Below are positions 54,219 through 64,000 of a DNA stretch of 64,000 bases, piece after piece; positions within the stretch are counted from its first letter, which is position 1; each line of letters starts with the position of its first letter. The stretch is from Mycobacterium sp. 1554424.7. Its GTDB lineage: Bacteria; Actinomycetota; Actinomycetes; Mycobacteriales; Mycobacteriaceae. The position numbers were made by a program, and so were the translations under genes. The stretch lies in the NCBI RefSeq assembly GCF_001665295.1, contig NZ_LZSE01000009.1, positions 62,001-126,000 on the forward strand. The letters are read 5' to 3'. The notes beneath the pieces were generated by a model. The model was not told the origin of the DNA, ran no database searches, and saw only the letters and a list, made by a program, of their open reading frames with translations.

Positions 54219-54765
54219 GGTGCTGGACTCGCTCGAGTTCGGCGGGCACCGGCAGCTCGAGTAGCCGCAACAGCTCGGCGAGCTTGGCGTCGAGCAGGCG
54301 GCCCACCTCTGTGATGCGGGGATCGCCAAAGCTGGCGAACCGTGTCGAGGGTTGGTCGATGCTGAAATGGGTTGTGCCGGCGGCATCCTCGTAGATCGCC
54401 GTGCGCAGCGGGGCGTAGAGCATGACCGCGGGATCGTGGCGATACATCGTCTCGACGACCACGTTATTGCCCATCATGTAGGTCATCACCCGGGTCGTGT
54501 GCCCGAGCAGCCGCATCATCGGTGTGGGATCCAGGGACCAAAACCGGGCAAACGTGTGCGGTGTGCGCTCGGCGGTGTAGCGCACCACTTCGTCCAGGTC
54601 GCCCTTTGTCAGCAGCGCCCTCAGTTCATCCGACCCGATATCGGGGACCAGCGTCTCGTAGTGTCGGCACAGATCATCGAAGCCGCTATCGGCGTCGATC
54701 ACCAGGCGATTGACTTGGTGAGTGACGATGTGGATACCGGCGGGGCTGGCAACAGACGGCGTCAC
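54211..54765 (-). CDS. DUF302-domain protein
   Basis: 184 residues from a GTG at 54765 with GGGAGG five bases upstream; the frame is open further upstream but would run over the promoter dyad. The second half (DPAVMLYAPLRTAIYEDAAG, TTHFSIDQPSTRFASFGDPR) is the DUF302 pattern. The first half is specific to this group (IHIVTHQVNRLVIDADSGFD, MRLLGHTTRVMTYMMGNNVV). Function is unknown. It is first of the three-gene operon divergent from hxlR-like gene 54894. Confidence 0.8.
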   Translation of the reverse strand: MTPSVASPAGIHIVTHQVNRLVIDADSGFDDLCRHYETLVPDIGSDELRALLTKGDLDEVVRYTAERTPHTFARFWSLDPTPMMRLLGHTTRVMTYMMGNNVVVETMYRHDPAVMLYAPLRTAIYEDAAGTTHFSIDQPSTRFASFGDPRITEVGRLLDAKLAELLRLLELPVPAELERVQHHG

Positions 54766-54840
54766 GGTTCCCTCCCATGTTTGGATTGCGTCTCCCCAAC
54801 AAGACGGGCAGCTGCATAAGACTTTAAACCGCACAGATAA

Positions 54841-54866
54841 CTTTTTCAAGCATTGCGTTGAAAAAG
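54841..54866. promoter_or_regulatory. Candidate HxlR operator
   Basis: CTTTTTCAA-N8-TTGAAAAAG, a perfect 9+8+9 inverted repeat in the divergent promoter between the DUF302 operon and the HxlR-type gene. It is AT-rich against a GC-rich background and 28 bp before the HxlR ATG. Confidence 0.72.
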
Positions 54867-54893
54867 AGGTTTTGCGCTGGTAGAGTGGACTTT

Positions 54894-55544
54894 ATGGCCG
54901 GCCGCAAGAGCTACAACCAGAACTGCCCGATCGCCCGTGGGCTCGACATGCTCGGCGAGCGGTGGACGTTGCTGATCCTGCGTGAGCTGCTCGCCGGACC
55001 GCGCCGCTACAGCGATCTGCGCGCCGAACTGCCGGGCATTGCGACCAACCTGCTGGCCGAGCGACTCAAGGAACTGGAAAAGGCGGGGCTGGTGGACCGC
55101 GCCGAGCTACCGCCCCCGATTGCCCGCACCGTTTACACGCTCAGCGACACCGGCTGGCAGCGGGTGCTGCCTATCCTGCAGAGCCTTGCCTGGTTCGGCC
55201 TGGATCGGCTCGACTCCATGGACGACGGACCGGTCCCGCCGCTGACTGGATTTCTCGCGTTGATCGTGGTCCCCTTCGACCCGCTCAAGGCCGCCGGGTT
55301 GACCGCGACCTACCGTGTCGAGATCGACGGCCGGCGTTTCGAGCTCGCGGTGGATCATGGCCGTCTAACGGCCGCTCGAGGAGAACCCGACGTGACGGTC
55401 ACCGCGAGCGCCGCGGATCTCGCCGCCGCGCGCCTGGGCTCCACCGAAGCCAAACGCAAGGCGGCACTGCGGCGAATCAAATTCGACGGTGAACCCGACG
55501 CCATCGATTCGCTGCGCACCGTGTTCTCGCTATCGGCCGATTAG
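54894..55544 (+). CDS. HxlR-family regulator with C-terminal SCP2-like domain
   Basis: 216 residues from MAGRKSYNQNCPIARGLDML. The winged-helix HxlR domain spans residues 8-100 with the conserved N-terminal Cys11 (NQNCPIARGLDMLGERWTLL, RRYSDLRAELPGIATNLLAE). The last 100 residues (FRV-type strand pattern; TATYRVEIDGRRFELAVDHG, GEPDVTVTASAADLAAA) resemble a sterol-carrier/SCP2-like ligand pocket. Cys11 is the redox- or electrophile-sensing residue in several HxlR proteins. It probably represses the divergent operon. It ends four bases before the dnaE1 stop on the other strand. Confidence 0.88.
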   Translation: MAGRKSYNQNCPIARGLDMLGERWTLLILRELLAGPRRYSDLRAELPGIATNLLAERLKELEKAGLVDRAELPPPIARTVYTLSDTGWQRVLPILQSLAWFGLDRLDSMDDGPVPPLTGFLALIVVPFDPLKAAGLTATYRVEIDGRRFELAVDHGRLTAARGEPDVTVTASAADLAAARLGSTEAKRKAALRRIKFDGEPDAIDSLRTVFSLSAD

Positions 55545-55548
55545 GCCG

Positions 55549-58500
55549 CTAAAGGCCCAGGCAGCCCGGGCCCAGCAACTCCTTGAGGTCGCCCATCAGC
55601 GCCGGCGACGGCGTCACCCGCAGCGAGGCGTCGAGCTCCAGCGTGGTTATCCGGTCCCCGCTGATGAGCCGCAGGTGCACCTGCGAGGTCCCCGGGTGGC
55701 GCGCCAGCACCTGCTTGAGCGCGCTGACCTTGTCGAGGGTGCATTGGCGTGTCGGCATGCTGACCGCCAGCGGCCGGTCGGGCTGGGCATTGGAAAAGTC
55801 CGGCACCACAAGCTCGTTGGCGATCAACGCGATCCGGTCGTCACGGATAGCGACCTTGGCGTTGATCAGCACCACGGCGTCGTCGACGATGTCGGCGCCG
55901 AAGCTCGAGTACGCGTGCGGGAAGAACATCACCTCGATGCCGCCGGTGAGGTCCTCCAATTGCGCCGAGGCCCAAGGCATTCCGTTCTTGTTGACCCGCC
56001 GGTTCACCGAGGCCAGGATGCCGCCCACGCGCACCTGGGTGTCGTTGGGGACGTCGCCGTCGAGGATCGCCGGGATCGCGGTGTCGACCTGGGCGGCCAG
56101 CAGGTGCGCCACCCGGTTGAGGGGATGACCGGACACGTACAGCCCCAGCATCTCTCGCTCCAGGGCCAGCTTGTGCTTGTCCTCCCACTCGTCGTCGGGC
56201 ACCTTGATGGTGAACACCGAGTCGCCGGCGCCCTCCCCGTCGGAGCCGCCGAACAGGTCGAACTGCCCCATCGCCTCGGCCTTCTTGGTGCCCAGCACGG
56301 AGTCGACGGCGTCGGTGTGCACCAGGAACAGGCCCTTGCGGGCGTGACCCAGCGAGTCGAACGCCCCGGCCTTGATCAGCGACTCGGTGACCTTCTTGTT
56401 GCACGCCGAGACGTCGATCTTGTTGAGGTAGTCCGAGAAGTCGGTGAATTTGCCCTTGGCACCGCGGGTTTGGAGCAATGAGCTGACGACGTTGGCGCCG
56501 ACGTTGCGCACCGCGCCCAGCCCGTAGCGGATATCGGCGCCCACCGACGCGAAGTTCAGGCCGGACTCGTTGACGTCCGGCGGCAGCACCGTGATGCCCA
56601 GCTTGCGGCAGTCGGCCAGGTAGACGGCCGCCTTGTCCTTGTCGTCGCCGACCGACGTCAGCAGGCCGGCCATGTACTCGGCCGCGTAGTTGGCCTTGAG
56701 GTAGGCGGTCCAGTAGGACACCAGGCCGTAGCCCGCGGCGTGCGACTTGTTGAACGCGTAGTCGGCGAACGGAAGGATGGTGTCCCACAACGCCTTGATG
56801 GCGGCCGGGGAGAACCCGTTGGCCTTCATGCCGTCGGAGAAACCCTCGAACTCCTTCTCCAGGACCTCGCGCTTCTTCTTGCCCATCGCCTTGCGCAGGA
56901 TGTCGGCTCGGGCGAGCGAGTAGCTGGCCACCTTCTGCGCGATCCGCATGATCTGCTCCTGATACACGATCAGGCCGTAGGTCTCGGCGAGGATCTCGCG
57001 CAGCGGCTCCTCGAGCTCGGGGTGGATCGGCTTGATCGCCTGGCGCCCGTTCTTGCGATCGGCGTAGTCGTTGTGGGCGTTCATGCCCATCGGCCCGGGC
57101 CGGTACAGCGCGAGCACCGCGACGATGTCCTCGAACCCCGTCGGCTGCATGCGGCGCAGCAGGTCGCGCATGGGTCCGCCGTCGAGCTGGAACACCCCGA
57201 GCGTGTCGCCGCGGCCCAGCAGCTCGTAGGTGGCCTTGTCGTCCAGCGGCAAGGACTCGAGGTCGAGGTCAATTCCCTTGTTGGCCTTGATGTTCTCGAT
57301 CGCGTCGCCGATGATCGTCAGGTTGCGCAGCCCCAGGAAGTCCATCTTCAGCAGGCCGATGGCCTCGCACGACGGGTAGTCCCAGCCGGTGATGATGGCG
57401 CCGTCCTGCGGGCGCTTCCACAGCGGGATCGCCTCGGTCAGCGGCTCGCTGCTCATGATCACTGCGCAGGCGTGCACGCCGGCGTTGCGGATCAGGCCTT
57501 CCAGGCCTCGCGCCGTCTGGTAGATGGTGCGAACGTCCGGGTCGGTCTCGATCAGGCCGCGGACCTCGGCGGCCTCCTTGTAGCGCTCGTGGTTCGGGTC
57601 GGTGATGCCCGACAGCGGGATGTCCTTGGCCATGATCGCCGGCGGCAGCGCCTTGGTGATCCGGTCGGCGATCGCGAAGCCCGGCTGGCCGTAGTGGATG
57701 CGCGCCGAATCCTTCAGCGCCGCTTTGGTTTTGATGGTGCCGAACGTGATGACCTGGGCCACCCGGTCCGAGCCCCACTTGTCGGCGGCATAGCGCACCA
57801 TCTCACCGCGGCGGCGGTCGTCGAAGTCGATGTCGATGTCGGGCATCGACGTGCGCTCGGGGTTGAGGAACCGCTCGAACAGCAGGCCGTGCGGGATCGG
57901 GTCGATGTCGGTGATGCCCAGCGCGTAGGCCACCAGCGACCCGGCGGCCGAGCCCCGACCGGGCCCCACCCGGATGCCCACCGACCGCGCGTAGTTGATC
58001 AGGTCGGCCACGATGAGGAAGTACGAGGGGAAGCCCTTGTCGCAGATGACCCCGATCTCGTAGGCCGCCCGCTGCGTGTAGCCGTCCGGCGGGCCCGCGG
58101 GGAACCGCCGCGCGAGCCCGGCATCCACCTCGTGGCGCAGCCAGGACGCCTGGTCGTGACCCTCGGGCACCGGGAAGACCGGCATCCGGTCGCGCGGCGC
58201 CCACACCTCGGCGTAGGACTGCACCCGCTCGGCGATCAACAGCGTCGAGTCGCAGGCGCCGGGCACCTCGTCGTCCCAGATCTGGCGCATCTCGTCGGCC
58301 GACTTCAGGTAGTAGCCGTCGCCGTCGAACTTGAACCGGTTGGGATCCGACAGCGTCTTGCCGGTCTGCACGCACAACAGCGCCTCGTGGTTGTGGGCGG
58401 CGTCGCGGGTGACGTAGTGGCAGTCGTTGGTGGCCAGCGGCGGAATCCCGAGCTTGCGCCCGATCTCGAGCAGGCCCTCGCGGACCCGCCGTTCGATCGA

Positions 58501-59088
58501 CAGCCCGTGATCCATCAGCTCGAGGAAGTAGTTGTCCGGCCCGACGATCTCGCGCCACTTGGCGGCGGACTCCAGCGCCTCGCGGTCGTGGCCGAGGCGC
58601 AGCCGGGTCTGCACCTCGCCCGATGGGCAGCCGGTGGTGATGATGATGCCCTCGGCGTGCTCGGCGATCAGCTCGGCGTCCATCCGCGACCACTTGCTCA
58701 GCTGGCCCTCGAAGGAGGCCAGCGAGGACAGCTTGAACAGGTTGCGCAGGCCGGCGGCGTTCTCGGCCACCATCGTCAGGTGCGTGTAGGAGCCGCTGCC
58801 GGAGACGTCGTCGGCCTTCTGGCTGGGATCACCCCAGGTGACGCGGCGCGTGTCGAAGCGTGAACCGGGCGCGATGTACGCCTCCACGCCGATGATGGGC
58901 TTGATCCCGGCGTTGGTGGCCTCGTTGTAGAACTCGCTGGCCCCAAACATGTTGCCGTGGTCAGTCATCCCCACGGCGGGCATGCCCAGCCGCTCGACCT
59001 CGGCGAGCATCGGCGCGATCTTCGCGGCACCGTCCAGCATCGAGTACTCGGTGTGGTTATGCAGGTGCACGAACGACGACTGGTCCAT
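55549..59088 (-). CDS. dnaE1: DNA polymerase III alpha subunit
   Basis: 1179 residues from [20 protein letters not shown]. It is the main replicative polymerase. The N-terminal PHP domain has HLHNHTEYS and [10 protein letters not shown] with metal-binding residues that give proofreading in mycobacteria. The palm has [20 protein letters not shown] with the catalytic Asp pair, then [19 protein letters not shown]. The fingers and beta-binding regions follow, and the C-terminal OB fold includes [20 protein letters not shown]. The length is normal. It is followed leftwards by the convergent hxlR-type gene and divergent from the TetR gene at 59191. Confidence 0.97.
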   Translation of the reverse strand: MDQSSFVHLHNHTEYSMLDGAAKIAPMLAEVERLGMPAVGMTDHGNMFGASEFYNEATNAGIKPIIGVEAYIAPGSRFDTRRVTWGDPSQKADDVSGSGSYTHLTMVAENAAGLRNLFKLSSLASFEGQLSKWSRMDAELIAEHAEGIIITTGCPSGEVQTRLRLGHDREALESAAKWREIVGPDNYFLELMDHGLSIERRVREGLLEIGRKLGIPPLATNDCHYVTRDAAHNHEALLCVQTGKTLSDPNRFKFDGDGYYLKSADEMRQIWDDEVPGACDSTLLIAERVQSYAEVWAPRDRMPVFPVPEGHDQASWLRHEVDAGLARRFPAGPPDGYTQRAAYEIGVICDKGFPSYFLIVADLINYARSVGIRVGPGRGSAAGSLVAYALGITDIDPIPHGLLFERFLNPERTSMPDIDIDFDDRRRGEMVRYAADKWGSDRVAQVITFGTIKTKAALKDSARIHYGQPGFAIADRITKALPPAIMAKDIPLSGITDPNHERYKEAAEVRGLIETDPDVRTIYQTARGLEGLIRNAGVHACAVIMSSEPLTEAIPLWKRPQDGAIITGWDYPSCEAIGLLKMDFLGLRNLTIIGDAIENIKANKGIDLDLESLPLDDKATYELLGRGDTLGVFQLDGGPMRDLLRRMQPTGFEDIVAVLALYRPGPMGMNAHNDYADRKNGRQAIKPIHPELEEPLREILAETYGLIVYQEQIMRIAQKVASYSLARADILRKAMGKKKREVLEKEFEGFSDGMKANGFSPAAIKALWDTILPFADYAFNKSHAAGYGLVSYWTAYLKANYAAEYMAGLLTSVGDDKDKAAVYLADCRKLGITVLPPDVNESGLNFASVGADIRYGLGAVRNVGANVVSSLLQTRGAKGKFTDFSDYLNKIDVSACNKKVTESLIKAGAFDSLGHARKGLFLVHTDAVDSVLGTKKAEAMGQFDLFGGSDGEGAGDSVFTIKVPDDEWEDKHKLALEREMLGLYVSGHPLNRVAHLLAAQVDTAIPAILDGDVPNDTQVRVGGILASVNRRVNKNGMPWASAQLEDLTGGIEVMFFPHAYSSFGADIVDDAVVLINAKVAIRDDRIALIANELVVPDFSNAQPDRPLAVSMPTRQCTLDKVSALKQVLARHPGTSQVHLRLISGDRITTLELDASLRVTPSPALMGDLKELLGPGCLGL

Positions 59089-59190
59089 AGGGACGCCAGT
59101 GTATGACCGACCACCGACGCTTCCCCGGCGTGTCGCCGCGTGTGTCTTTGAACTCCCACGTTTCGACGCGGCGGACTTAAGGTGGGCGCT

Positions 59191-59799
59191 ATGACCCAGA
59201 TCGCAGAGCGGTACGCGGTGTCGTCACAGTGGTCGCCGCGGGAGGCCGAGCTGCTGGCGGTGACGCTGCGGCTGCTGCAGGAACACGGCTACGACGGGCT
59301 GACCGTGGACGCCGTGGCCAGCGAGGCCCGAGCCAGCAAGGCCACGGTGTACCGGCGCTGGCCCTCGAAGGCCGAATTGGTGTTGGCCGCCTTCATCGAG
59401 GGCATCTGCCAGATCGCGGTCCCGCCGGAAACCGGCACGTTGCGGGGCGATTTGCTGCACATCGGGGACAAGATCTGTCAGCAGGGCGCCCAGCTCGCCA
59501 GCACCATCCGCGCGGTGCTCGTCGAGGCGTCGCGGCACCCGGCCCTCGGCGACGCCCTGCAGCACCAGTTCCTCGCTCAGCGCAAAGCCACGCTCCAGCA
59601 CGTGCTGCGCCAAGCCATCGACCGCGGGGAGATCCCCGAGGACGCGATCGCCGACGAGCTTTGGGACCTGCTGCCCGGATACCTGATATACCGCTGCATC
59701 CTCCCGGGGCAGCCGCCCACCCGCCGCACCGTGCGGGCCCTTGTCGACGAGTTCCTCCTGCCCGGCCTCACCCGATCCGGGAGATATCAGGGAAATTGA
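59191..59799 (+). CDS. TetR-family regulator (Rv1556 type) of the mmpS6-mmpL6 locus
   Basis: 202 residues from [20 protein letters not shown] at 59191, the same length as Rv1556 in M. tuberculosis. The HTH is [34 protein letters not shown], and the rest is the helical ligand-binding and dimer part. It lies 133 bp upstream of mmpS6 on the same strand, and a 14-bp perfect palindrome sits between them, so it most likely represses the mmpS6-mmpL6 operon. The inducer is unknown. Confidence 0.9.
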   Translation: MTQIAERYAVSSQWSPREAELLAVTLRLLQEHGYDGLTVDAVASEARASKATVYRRWPSKAELVLAAFIEGICQIAVPPETGTLRGDLLHIGDKICQQGAQLASTIRAVLVEASRHPALGDALQHQFLAQRKATLQHVLRQAIDRGEIPEDAIADELWDLLPGYLIYRCILPGQPPTRRTVRALVDEFLLPGLTRSGRYQGN

Positions 59800-59829
59800 T
59801 ACAAAGTGTACGGTCACGTCTCTTGTGCA

Positions 59830-59843
59830 GTACTGATCAGTAC
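59830..59843. promoter_or_regulatory. Candidate TetR operator of mmpS6-mmpL6
   Basis: GTACTGATCAGTAC is a perfect 14-bp palindrome, about 90 bp before the mmpS6 start and 30 bp after the TetR stop. Sites of this shape are typical for TetR dimers. Confidence 0.7.
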
Positions 59844-59932
59844 CGTATGGTCATATTTCGACGATGGCGCTCGCCGGGCCGCGTGACAGCGGCGCCCGAG
59901 CATCCAAAGGCCAACGGGTGAAGGGGATTTCG

Positions 59933-60364
59933 ATGATGTCCCTCGTCAGGCGGGGATGGATTCCGCTGGTCGCGGTGCTCGTCGTCGCGCTCACGGGCTT
60001 CGCCATCTATCGCCTGCACGGAATCTTCGGCTCCCACTCCAACGTCTCGGCCAACAGCGGCCTGGCCAACGAAATCGTCCCGTTCAACCCCAAGAAGGTG
60101 GTCCTCGAGGTCTTCGGCGCGCCGGGCGCCGTGGCGACCATCAACTACCTGGACGTGAACGCTCAGCCGCAGCAAGTCAAGAACGCGCCCCTGCCCTGGT
60201 CGTACACCATCACCTCGACGGAGCCCGCGGTGATCGGCAACGTGGTGGCGCAGGGCACCGGGGACACCCTCGGCTGCCGGATCACCGTCAACGGTGAGGT
60301 CAAGGACCAACGCACCGTGAACCAAGTCGACGCCTACACCTTCTGCCTGGATAAGTCGGGATGA
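59933..60364 (+). CDS. mmpS6: MmpS family membrane protein (MmpS6-like)
   Basis: 143 residues from ATG 59933, with AAGGGG six bases upstream; the normal MmpS length supports this start over upstream in-frame codons. One membrane helix ([20 protein letters not shown]) precedes the periplasmic domain with [47 protein letters not shown] and a C-terminal YTFCLDKSG. It is coupled to mmpL6 by an ATGA overlap. In modern M. tuberculosis this gene is removed by the TbD1 deletion; here it is intact. Confidence 0.88.
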   Translation: MMSLVRRGWIPLVAVLVVALTGFAIYRLHGIFGSHSNVSANSGLANEIVPFNPKKVVLEVFGAPGAVATINYLDVNAQPQQVKNAPLPWSYTITSTEPAVIGNVVAQGTGDTLGCRITVNGEVKDQRTVNQVDAYTFCLDKSG

Positions 60365-63300
60365 CCAACGACCAAGAGACGCGGCCCCGCGTGCCGCACA
60401 TCATCCGCCGGCTCTCGCTGCCGATCCTGCTGTTCTGGATCGCGCTCGCCGCCACCACGAACATCGCGGTGCCGCAGCTCGAAGAGGTCGGGAAAACCCA
60501 CAACGTGGCACTGAACTCCCCCGATGCGCCGTCGCTGAAGGCGATCAAGCGCATCGGCCAGAAGTTTCAGGAATTCGATACCGACAGCCAGGCGATGATC
60601 GTCCTGGAAGGCGACAAACCGCTCGGCGCGGACGCGCACAAGTTCTACGACGCGATGATCCGCAAGCTCGAGCAGGACAAGAAGCACGTCGAGCACGTTC
60701 AGGACTTCTGGGGCGACACCCTGACCGCGGCGGGGTCACAAAGCAACGACGGCAAGGCCGCCTACGTCCAGCTGTTCCTGGCGGGCAACCAGGGCTCGGC
60801 GTTGGCCAACGAGGGCGTCGGCGCCGTCCGCGACATCGTCGAGCACATGCAGCCCCCGCCCGGCGTCAAGGTCTACGTGACCGGCGCGGCGCCGCTGATC
60901 TCCGATCAGTTCGACGTCGGCAGCAAGGGCACCGCGAAGGTCACGGCGATCACCGTCGGGGTGATCGCCGTGATGTTGCTGTTCGTCTACCGTTCCGTCT
61001 TCACGATGCTGCTCGTGCTTTTCACGGTCCTCATCGAAATGTCCGCGGCCCGGGGAATCGTCGCCTTCCTGGGCAACGCCGGCATCATCGGGTTGTCTAC
61101 GTACGCGACGAACATCCTCACGTTGCTGGTGATCGCCGCCGGCACGGACTACGCGATATTTTTCGTCGGCCGCTATCAGGAGGCGCGCGGGAACGGCGAG
61201 GACAAGGAAACCGCTTACCACACCATGTACCGCGGAACGGCCCATATCGTCCTGGGCTCGGGGCTGACCGTGGCCGGCGCGGTCTTCTGTCTGAGCTTCA
61301 CCCGGTTGCCCTACTTCCAAAGCCTGGGCATCCCAGCCGCTCTCGGCATCCTCGTCGCGCTCATCGCCTCGCTCACCCTGGGGCCGGCGGTGCTCACCCT
61401 GGGCGCCGCCCTGGGCGTCTTCGAGCCGAAACGCGCGATGCGAACCCGCGGTTGGAGACGGATCGGCACCGCCATCGTGCGCTGGCCCGCCCCCGTGCTC
61501 ACCGCCGCCTGCGCCCTGGCCCTCGTGGGCCTGCTGGCGCTGCCCGGATACAAGACGAGCTATGACACCCGGCCCTACATGCCCGCCAGCGCCCCGGCCA
61601 ACATCGGTTACACCGCGGCCGAGCGGCACTTCTCCCGCGCCCGGCTGGAGCCCGAATTGCTCATGGTCGAAACGGATCACGACATGCGTAACCCGGCCGA
61701 CATGCTGATCCTGGACCGGGTGGCCAAGGCGGTGTTCCACGTACCCGGCATCGCCCAGGTGCAGACCATCACCAGGCCGTTGGGCACCCCGCTCGTGCAC
61801 AGCTCGCTCGCGTTCGTGATCAGCAATCAGAGCGCCGCCCAGCAGGAAAACCTGACGTACCAACGGGATCGAGCGAACGACCTGCTCACGCAGGCCGGCG
61901 AGCTGGCGAAGACGATCAACATCCTCAAGGAGCAGTACGCCCTGCAGCAGCAGCTCGCCACCGCCACCCACGCCGAGACCCAGAGCTTTCACGACACCGT
62001 CGACACGATCCGCGACCTGCGGGACAAGATCGCTAACTTCGACGACTTCTTCCGCCCGATTCGCAGCTATTTCTATTGGGAGAGGCACTGTTTCGACATC
62101 CCCGCCTGCTTCGCGATCCGCTCGGTCCTGGACGCGCTCGACGGCGTCGACCAGCTCACGGAGAAGTTTGAGAACCTCACCGCCACCCTGGACAAGCTCG
62201 ACGCGCTGCAGCCGAAACTGGTCGCGCTGATACCGCCCCAGATCGACAGCCAGGAGACCAACCGCCAACTGGCGCTGGCGAGCCACGCCACCCAGGCCGG
62301 CATCAACGCCCAGACGCAGGCCGCGATCGACAACGCGACGGCGCTGGGGCAGGCCTTCGACACCGCGAAGAACGACGACAGCTTCTACCTGCCCCCCGAG
62401 GTGTTCAACAACCCCGACTTCAAGCGCGGGCTCAAACTGTTCCTCTCCCCCGACGGCCAGGCGGCCCGGATGATCGTCACCCATGACGGCGATCCCGCTA
62501 CGCCGCAAGGCATCTCACACATCGACCCGATCGTCAACGCCGCGCACGAGGCCCTGAAGGGCACGCCGATGGCCGACGCCAAGATCTATGTCGGCGGCAC
62601 GGCGGCGACGTACAAGGACATCAAAGAGGGCGCCAACTACGACCTGCTGATCGTGGGATTCGCCGCGCTGGCCCTCATCCTGCTGATCATGATGATCATC
62701 ACCCGCAGCCTCGTCGCCGCGCTCGTCATCGTTGGGACGGTGGCCCTTTCGCTGGGCGCCTCGTTCGGGTTGTCGGTGCTGGTGTGGCAGTACCTGTTCG
62801 GCATCAAGCTGTACTGGGTCGTGCTGGCGCTGGCCGTGATCCTGCTCCTGGCGGTCGGATCCGACTACAACCTGCTGTTGATCTCCCGGTTCAAGGAGGA
62901 GATCCACGCCGGTCTCAAGACCGGCATCATCCGCTCGATGGCCGGCTCCGGTTCGGTGGTCACCTCGGCCGGGCTCGTCTTCGCGATCACCATGTGCGCG
63001 TTCGTATTCAGCGGTTTTCAGGTGCTCGGCCAGATCGGGACGACCATCGGCCTCGGTCTGTTGTTCGACACGCTGATCGTGCGTTCCTTCATGACGCCCT
63101 CCGTCGCAACGCTTCTCGGACGCTGGTTCTGGTGGCCCCAACGGGTGCGCCCGCGCCCGGCCAGCACGATGCTCCAGCCCTACGGGTCGCGCGCGTCGGT
63201 GCGTCAGCTGCTGCTGTGGGACGACGACGACACCGCGGTGATGCCGCCTAGCCGTACAGATCGAGAAACCGCTTCAGCGACTTCTGCACGTCTCCCTTGA
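60361..63300 (+). CDS. mmpL6: MmpL family RND transporter (MmpL6-like), full length
   Basis: 979 residues from [20 protein letters not shown]. It has about 12 helices, two periplasmic domains, the Asp-Tyr pairs [20 protein letters not shown] (D263, Y264) and [20 protein letters not shown] (D835, Y836), the helical insertion with RHCFDIPAC, and the C-terminal LGRWFWWPQ block. It is full length, unlike the truncated MmpL6 of modern M. tuberculosis. Gene order TetR-mmpS6-mmpL6 supports the name. The substrate is unknown. Its 3' end overlaps the convergent SRPBCC gene by 53 bp. Confidence 0.92.
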   Translation: MTNDQETRPRVPHIIRRLSLPILLFWIALAATTNIAVPQLEEVGKTHNVALNSPDAPSLKAIKRIGQKFQEFDTDSQAMIVLEGDKPLGADAHKFYDAMIRKLEQDKKHVEHVQDFWGDTLTAAGSQSNDGKAAYVQLFLAGNQGSALANEGVGAVRDIVEHMQPPPGVKVYVTGAAPLISDQFDVGSKGTAKVTAITVGVIAVMLLFVYRSVFTMLLVLFTVLIEMSAARGIVAFLGNAGIIGLSTYATNILTLLVIAAGTDYAIFFVGRYQEARGNGEDKETAYHTMYRGTAHIVLGSGLTVAGAVFCLSFTRLPYFQSLGIPAALGILVALIASLTLGPAVLTLGAALGVFEPKRAMRTRGWRRIGTAIVRWPAPVLTAACALALVGLLALPGYKTSYDTRPYMPASAPANIGYTAAERHFSRARLEPELLMVETDHDMRNPADMLILDRVAKAVFHVPGIAQVQTITRPLGTPLVHSSLAFVISNQSAAQQENLTYQRDRANDLLTQAGELAKTINILKEQYALQQQLATATHAETQSFHDTVDTIRDLRDKIANFDDFFRPIRSYFYWERHCFDIPACFAIRSVLDALDGVDQLTEKFENLTATLDKLDALQPKLVALIPPQIDSQETNRQLALASHATQAGINAQTQAAIDNATALGQAFDTAKNDDSFYLPPEVFNNPDFKRGLKLFLSPDGQAARMIVTHDGDPATPQGISHIDPIVNAAHEALKGTPMADAKIYVGGTAATYKDIKEGANYDLLIVGFAALALILLIMMIITRSLVAALVIVGTVALSLGASFGLSVLVWQYLFGIKLYWVVLALAVILLLAVGSDYNLLLISRFKEEIHAGLKTGIIRSMAGSGSVVTSAGLVFAITMCAFVFSGFQVLGQIGTTIGLGLLFDTLIVRSFMTPSVATLLGRWFWWPQRVRPRPASTMLQPYGSRASVRQLLLWDDDDTAVMPPSRTDRETASATSARLP

Positions 63301-63679
63301 CGGCGCGGGCCGCGGCCGAGCCCACCGGGCCGAACAACGCGCGCCCGCCCAGCTCGAGACGCAGGCCCAGCCTCGACCCTCTATCGGCGGGCCGCACCGA
63401 GAGCGTGACACCGTATTTCGCCCCACCCTTGCCCGATCCCGACATCGCCACCTCGTGCGGCGGATCCCACCTCGTCACCGTCCAGGTCACCCGGTTGCGC
63501 AGGCCCTTGGAACGCGCCACGCCGACGACCTGAGTGCCCTCGGTGATCTCGTCGGGCAGCTCGCTGCGCCACGCCTCGTGCATCACCAGCCATTCGCCCA
63601 ATTCCGAGAGGTTCGAAACGTGGTCCCACATCTCCTGCGGGGTCATCGGCATGTCGGCGGTCATCTCTACGGCGGCCAT
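63248..63679 (-). CDS. SRPBCC-fold (START-like) protein
   Basis: 143 residues from [20 protein letters not shown]. The helix-grip fold is indicated by [59 protein letters not shown] and a long C-terminal helix ([20 protein letters not shown]). These small proteins bind hydrophobic ligands, and many mycobacteria carry several copies. It converges with mmpL6 (53-bp overlap). No catalytic residue is evident. Confidence 0.85.
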   Translation of the reverse strand: MAAVEMTADMPMTPQEMWDHVSNLSELGEWLVMHEAWRSELPDEITEGTQVVGVARSKGLRNRVTWTVTRWDPPHEVAMSGSGKGGAKYGVTLSVRPADRGSRLGLRLELGGRALFGPVGSAAARAVKGDVQKSLKRFLDLYG

Positions 63680-63800
63680 GGTTCTCTCCTACGTCAAGCC
63701 GCTGCCGGTTTGCAAGCGCGATTGGCGCTGCAAGAATTTCGCAAACAGTCCTCCTTAACATTCCGACCGACCGGCGATTTTGGCGCGAACGGGGATTCGC

Positions 63801-64000
63801 ATGACAAAGGCATGGCTGATGATGGCCGGCGGTTTTCTGCTCTTTTGCGCCGGATTTCCCGCGATGCTCGATTGGTCGCGCTACTGGTGGTGTCTGGCGT
63901 TCTACATGTGTGGGCTCGCCCTGCTCATCGTCGGCAGGAGGCAGCACGATTTGGTGGTGGCCGGCCGGGCCGGCCAAGAGCCACCGACCCCGGTTGCGGA
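63801..64000 (+). CDS. Small membrane protein, N-terminal part, cut by window edge
   Basis: An ATG at 63801 opens a frame to the right edge (66 codons): MTKAWLMMAGGFLLFCAGFP, AMLDWSRYWWCLAFYMCGLA, LLIVGRRQHDLVV. Two hydrophobic helices with an aromatic loop between them are visible, followed by a basic and then proline-rich tail. GGGGAT lies a few bases upstream. No family is recognised. It is divergent from the SRPBCC gene. Confidence 0.55.
   Translation, partial: MTKAWLMMAGGFLLFCAGFPAMLDWSRYWWCLAFYMCGLALLIVGRRQHDLVVAGRAGQEPPTPVA

Noticed and set aside
53340-54386. Longer version of the alpha/beta hydrolase starting at 54386
   Set aside because: The added 56 residues are Ser/Pro/Cys-rich and antisense-like within the DUF302 gene; MDESTERL at 54218 gives the normal fold start and an operon-type overlap.
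1-64000. tRNA, rRNA, insertion sequences or prophage genes
   Set aside because: I saw no transposase, integrase, tRNA cloverleaf or rRNA sequence; short tRNAs cannot be fully excluded by eye.

Overview
The window reads as chromosomal DNA of a slow-growing, non-tuberculous mycobacterium. The base composition is GC-rich. Mycobacterium-specific families are present: PE and PE_PGRS proteins, three MmpL and two complete MmpS proteins, a DrrABC-type lipid exporter, a RipD homologue and the VapBC11 pair. From about 22.7 kb rightwards the gene order recalls the M. tuberculosis Rv1568-Rv1547 segment in reverse orientation: bioA, small membrane protein, ripD, acyltransferase, treXYZ, vapBC, then ilvA, the Rv1558-type reductase, plsB1, fadD11, dnaE1 and the Rv1556-type regulator with mmpS6/mmpL6. 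That comparison is from memory, not from a search. A PE_PGRS gene argues against the M. avium complex proper, which is generally regarded as lacking that subfamily.

Positions 1-22.5 kb form an accessory cell-envelope lipid locus. A minus-strand operon encodes a DrrA-DrrB-DrrC exporter, a rhamnosyltransferase-like family-1 glycosyltransferase and a fatty-acyl-AMP ligase that runs off the left edge. Next come a PE_PGRS gene with an unusually regular 67-residue repeat, a Gfo/Idh/MocA oxidoreductase, a GT4 glycosyltransferase, a GMC oxidoreductase and a second copy of the family-1 glycosyltransferase. A plus-strand run follows: condensation-type acyltransferase, MmpS, MmpL, a decayed mmpS relic, and a second MmpL. 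The content (FAAL, glycosyltransferases, acyltransferase, MmpS with tandem MmpLs, Drr exporter) resembles glycopeptidolipid or lipooligosaccharide loci, but no PKS or NRPS gene lies inside the window. A short PE gene closes the block.

Positions 22.7-35.4 kb hold a YbjN-like gene, bioA (not followed by bioF or bioD), a membrane protein, a truncated nuclease-family gene between 38-bp direct repeats, a candidate c-di-AMP riboswitch upstream of catalytically dead RipD, an acyltransferase-3/SGNH protein, and treX-treY-treZ for glycogen debranching and trehalose synthesis. A strong bidirectional terminator separates treZ from vapBC.

Positions 35.4-55.5 kb contain many small regulator-plus-enzyme pairs. 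These are VapBC, a methyltransferase with Mug glycosylase, an ECF sigma factor with a DHFR-like protein, MocR with a PNPOx-like protein, PAP2 phosphatase, ilvA, a TetR regulator with a flavin monooxygenase, plsB1 with intact fadD11, MerR with VOC/PPOX/metallo-beta-lactamase proteins, and HxlR with a DUF302/hydrolase operon. Several divergent promoters carry clear dyads or direct repeats, and five convergent pairs overlap at their 3' ends.

Positions 55.5-64 kb hold dnaE1, then a TetR regulator, a 14-bp palindrome and an intact mmpS6-mmpL6 pair (the locus truncated by the TbD1 deletion in modern M. tuberculosis), an SRPBCC protein, and a partial membrane protein at the right edge.
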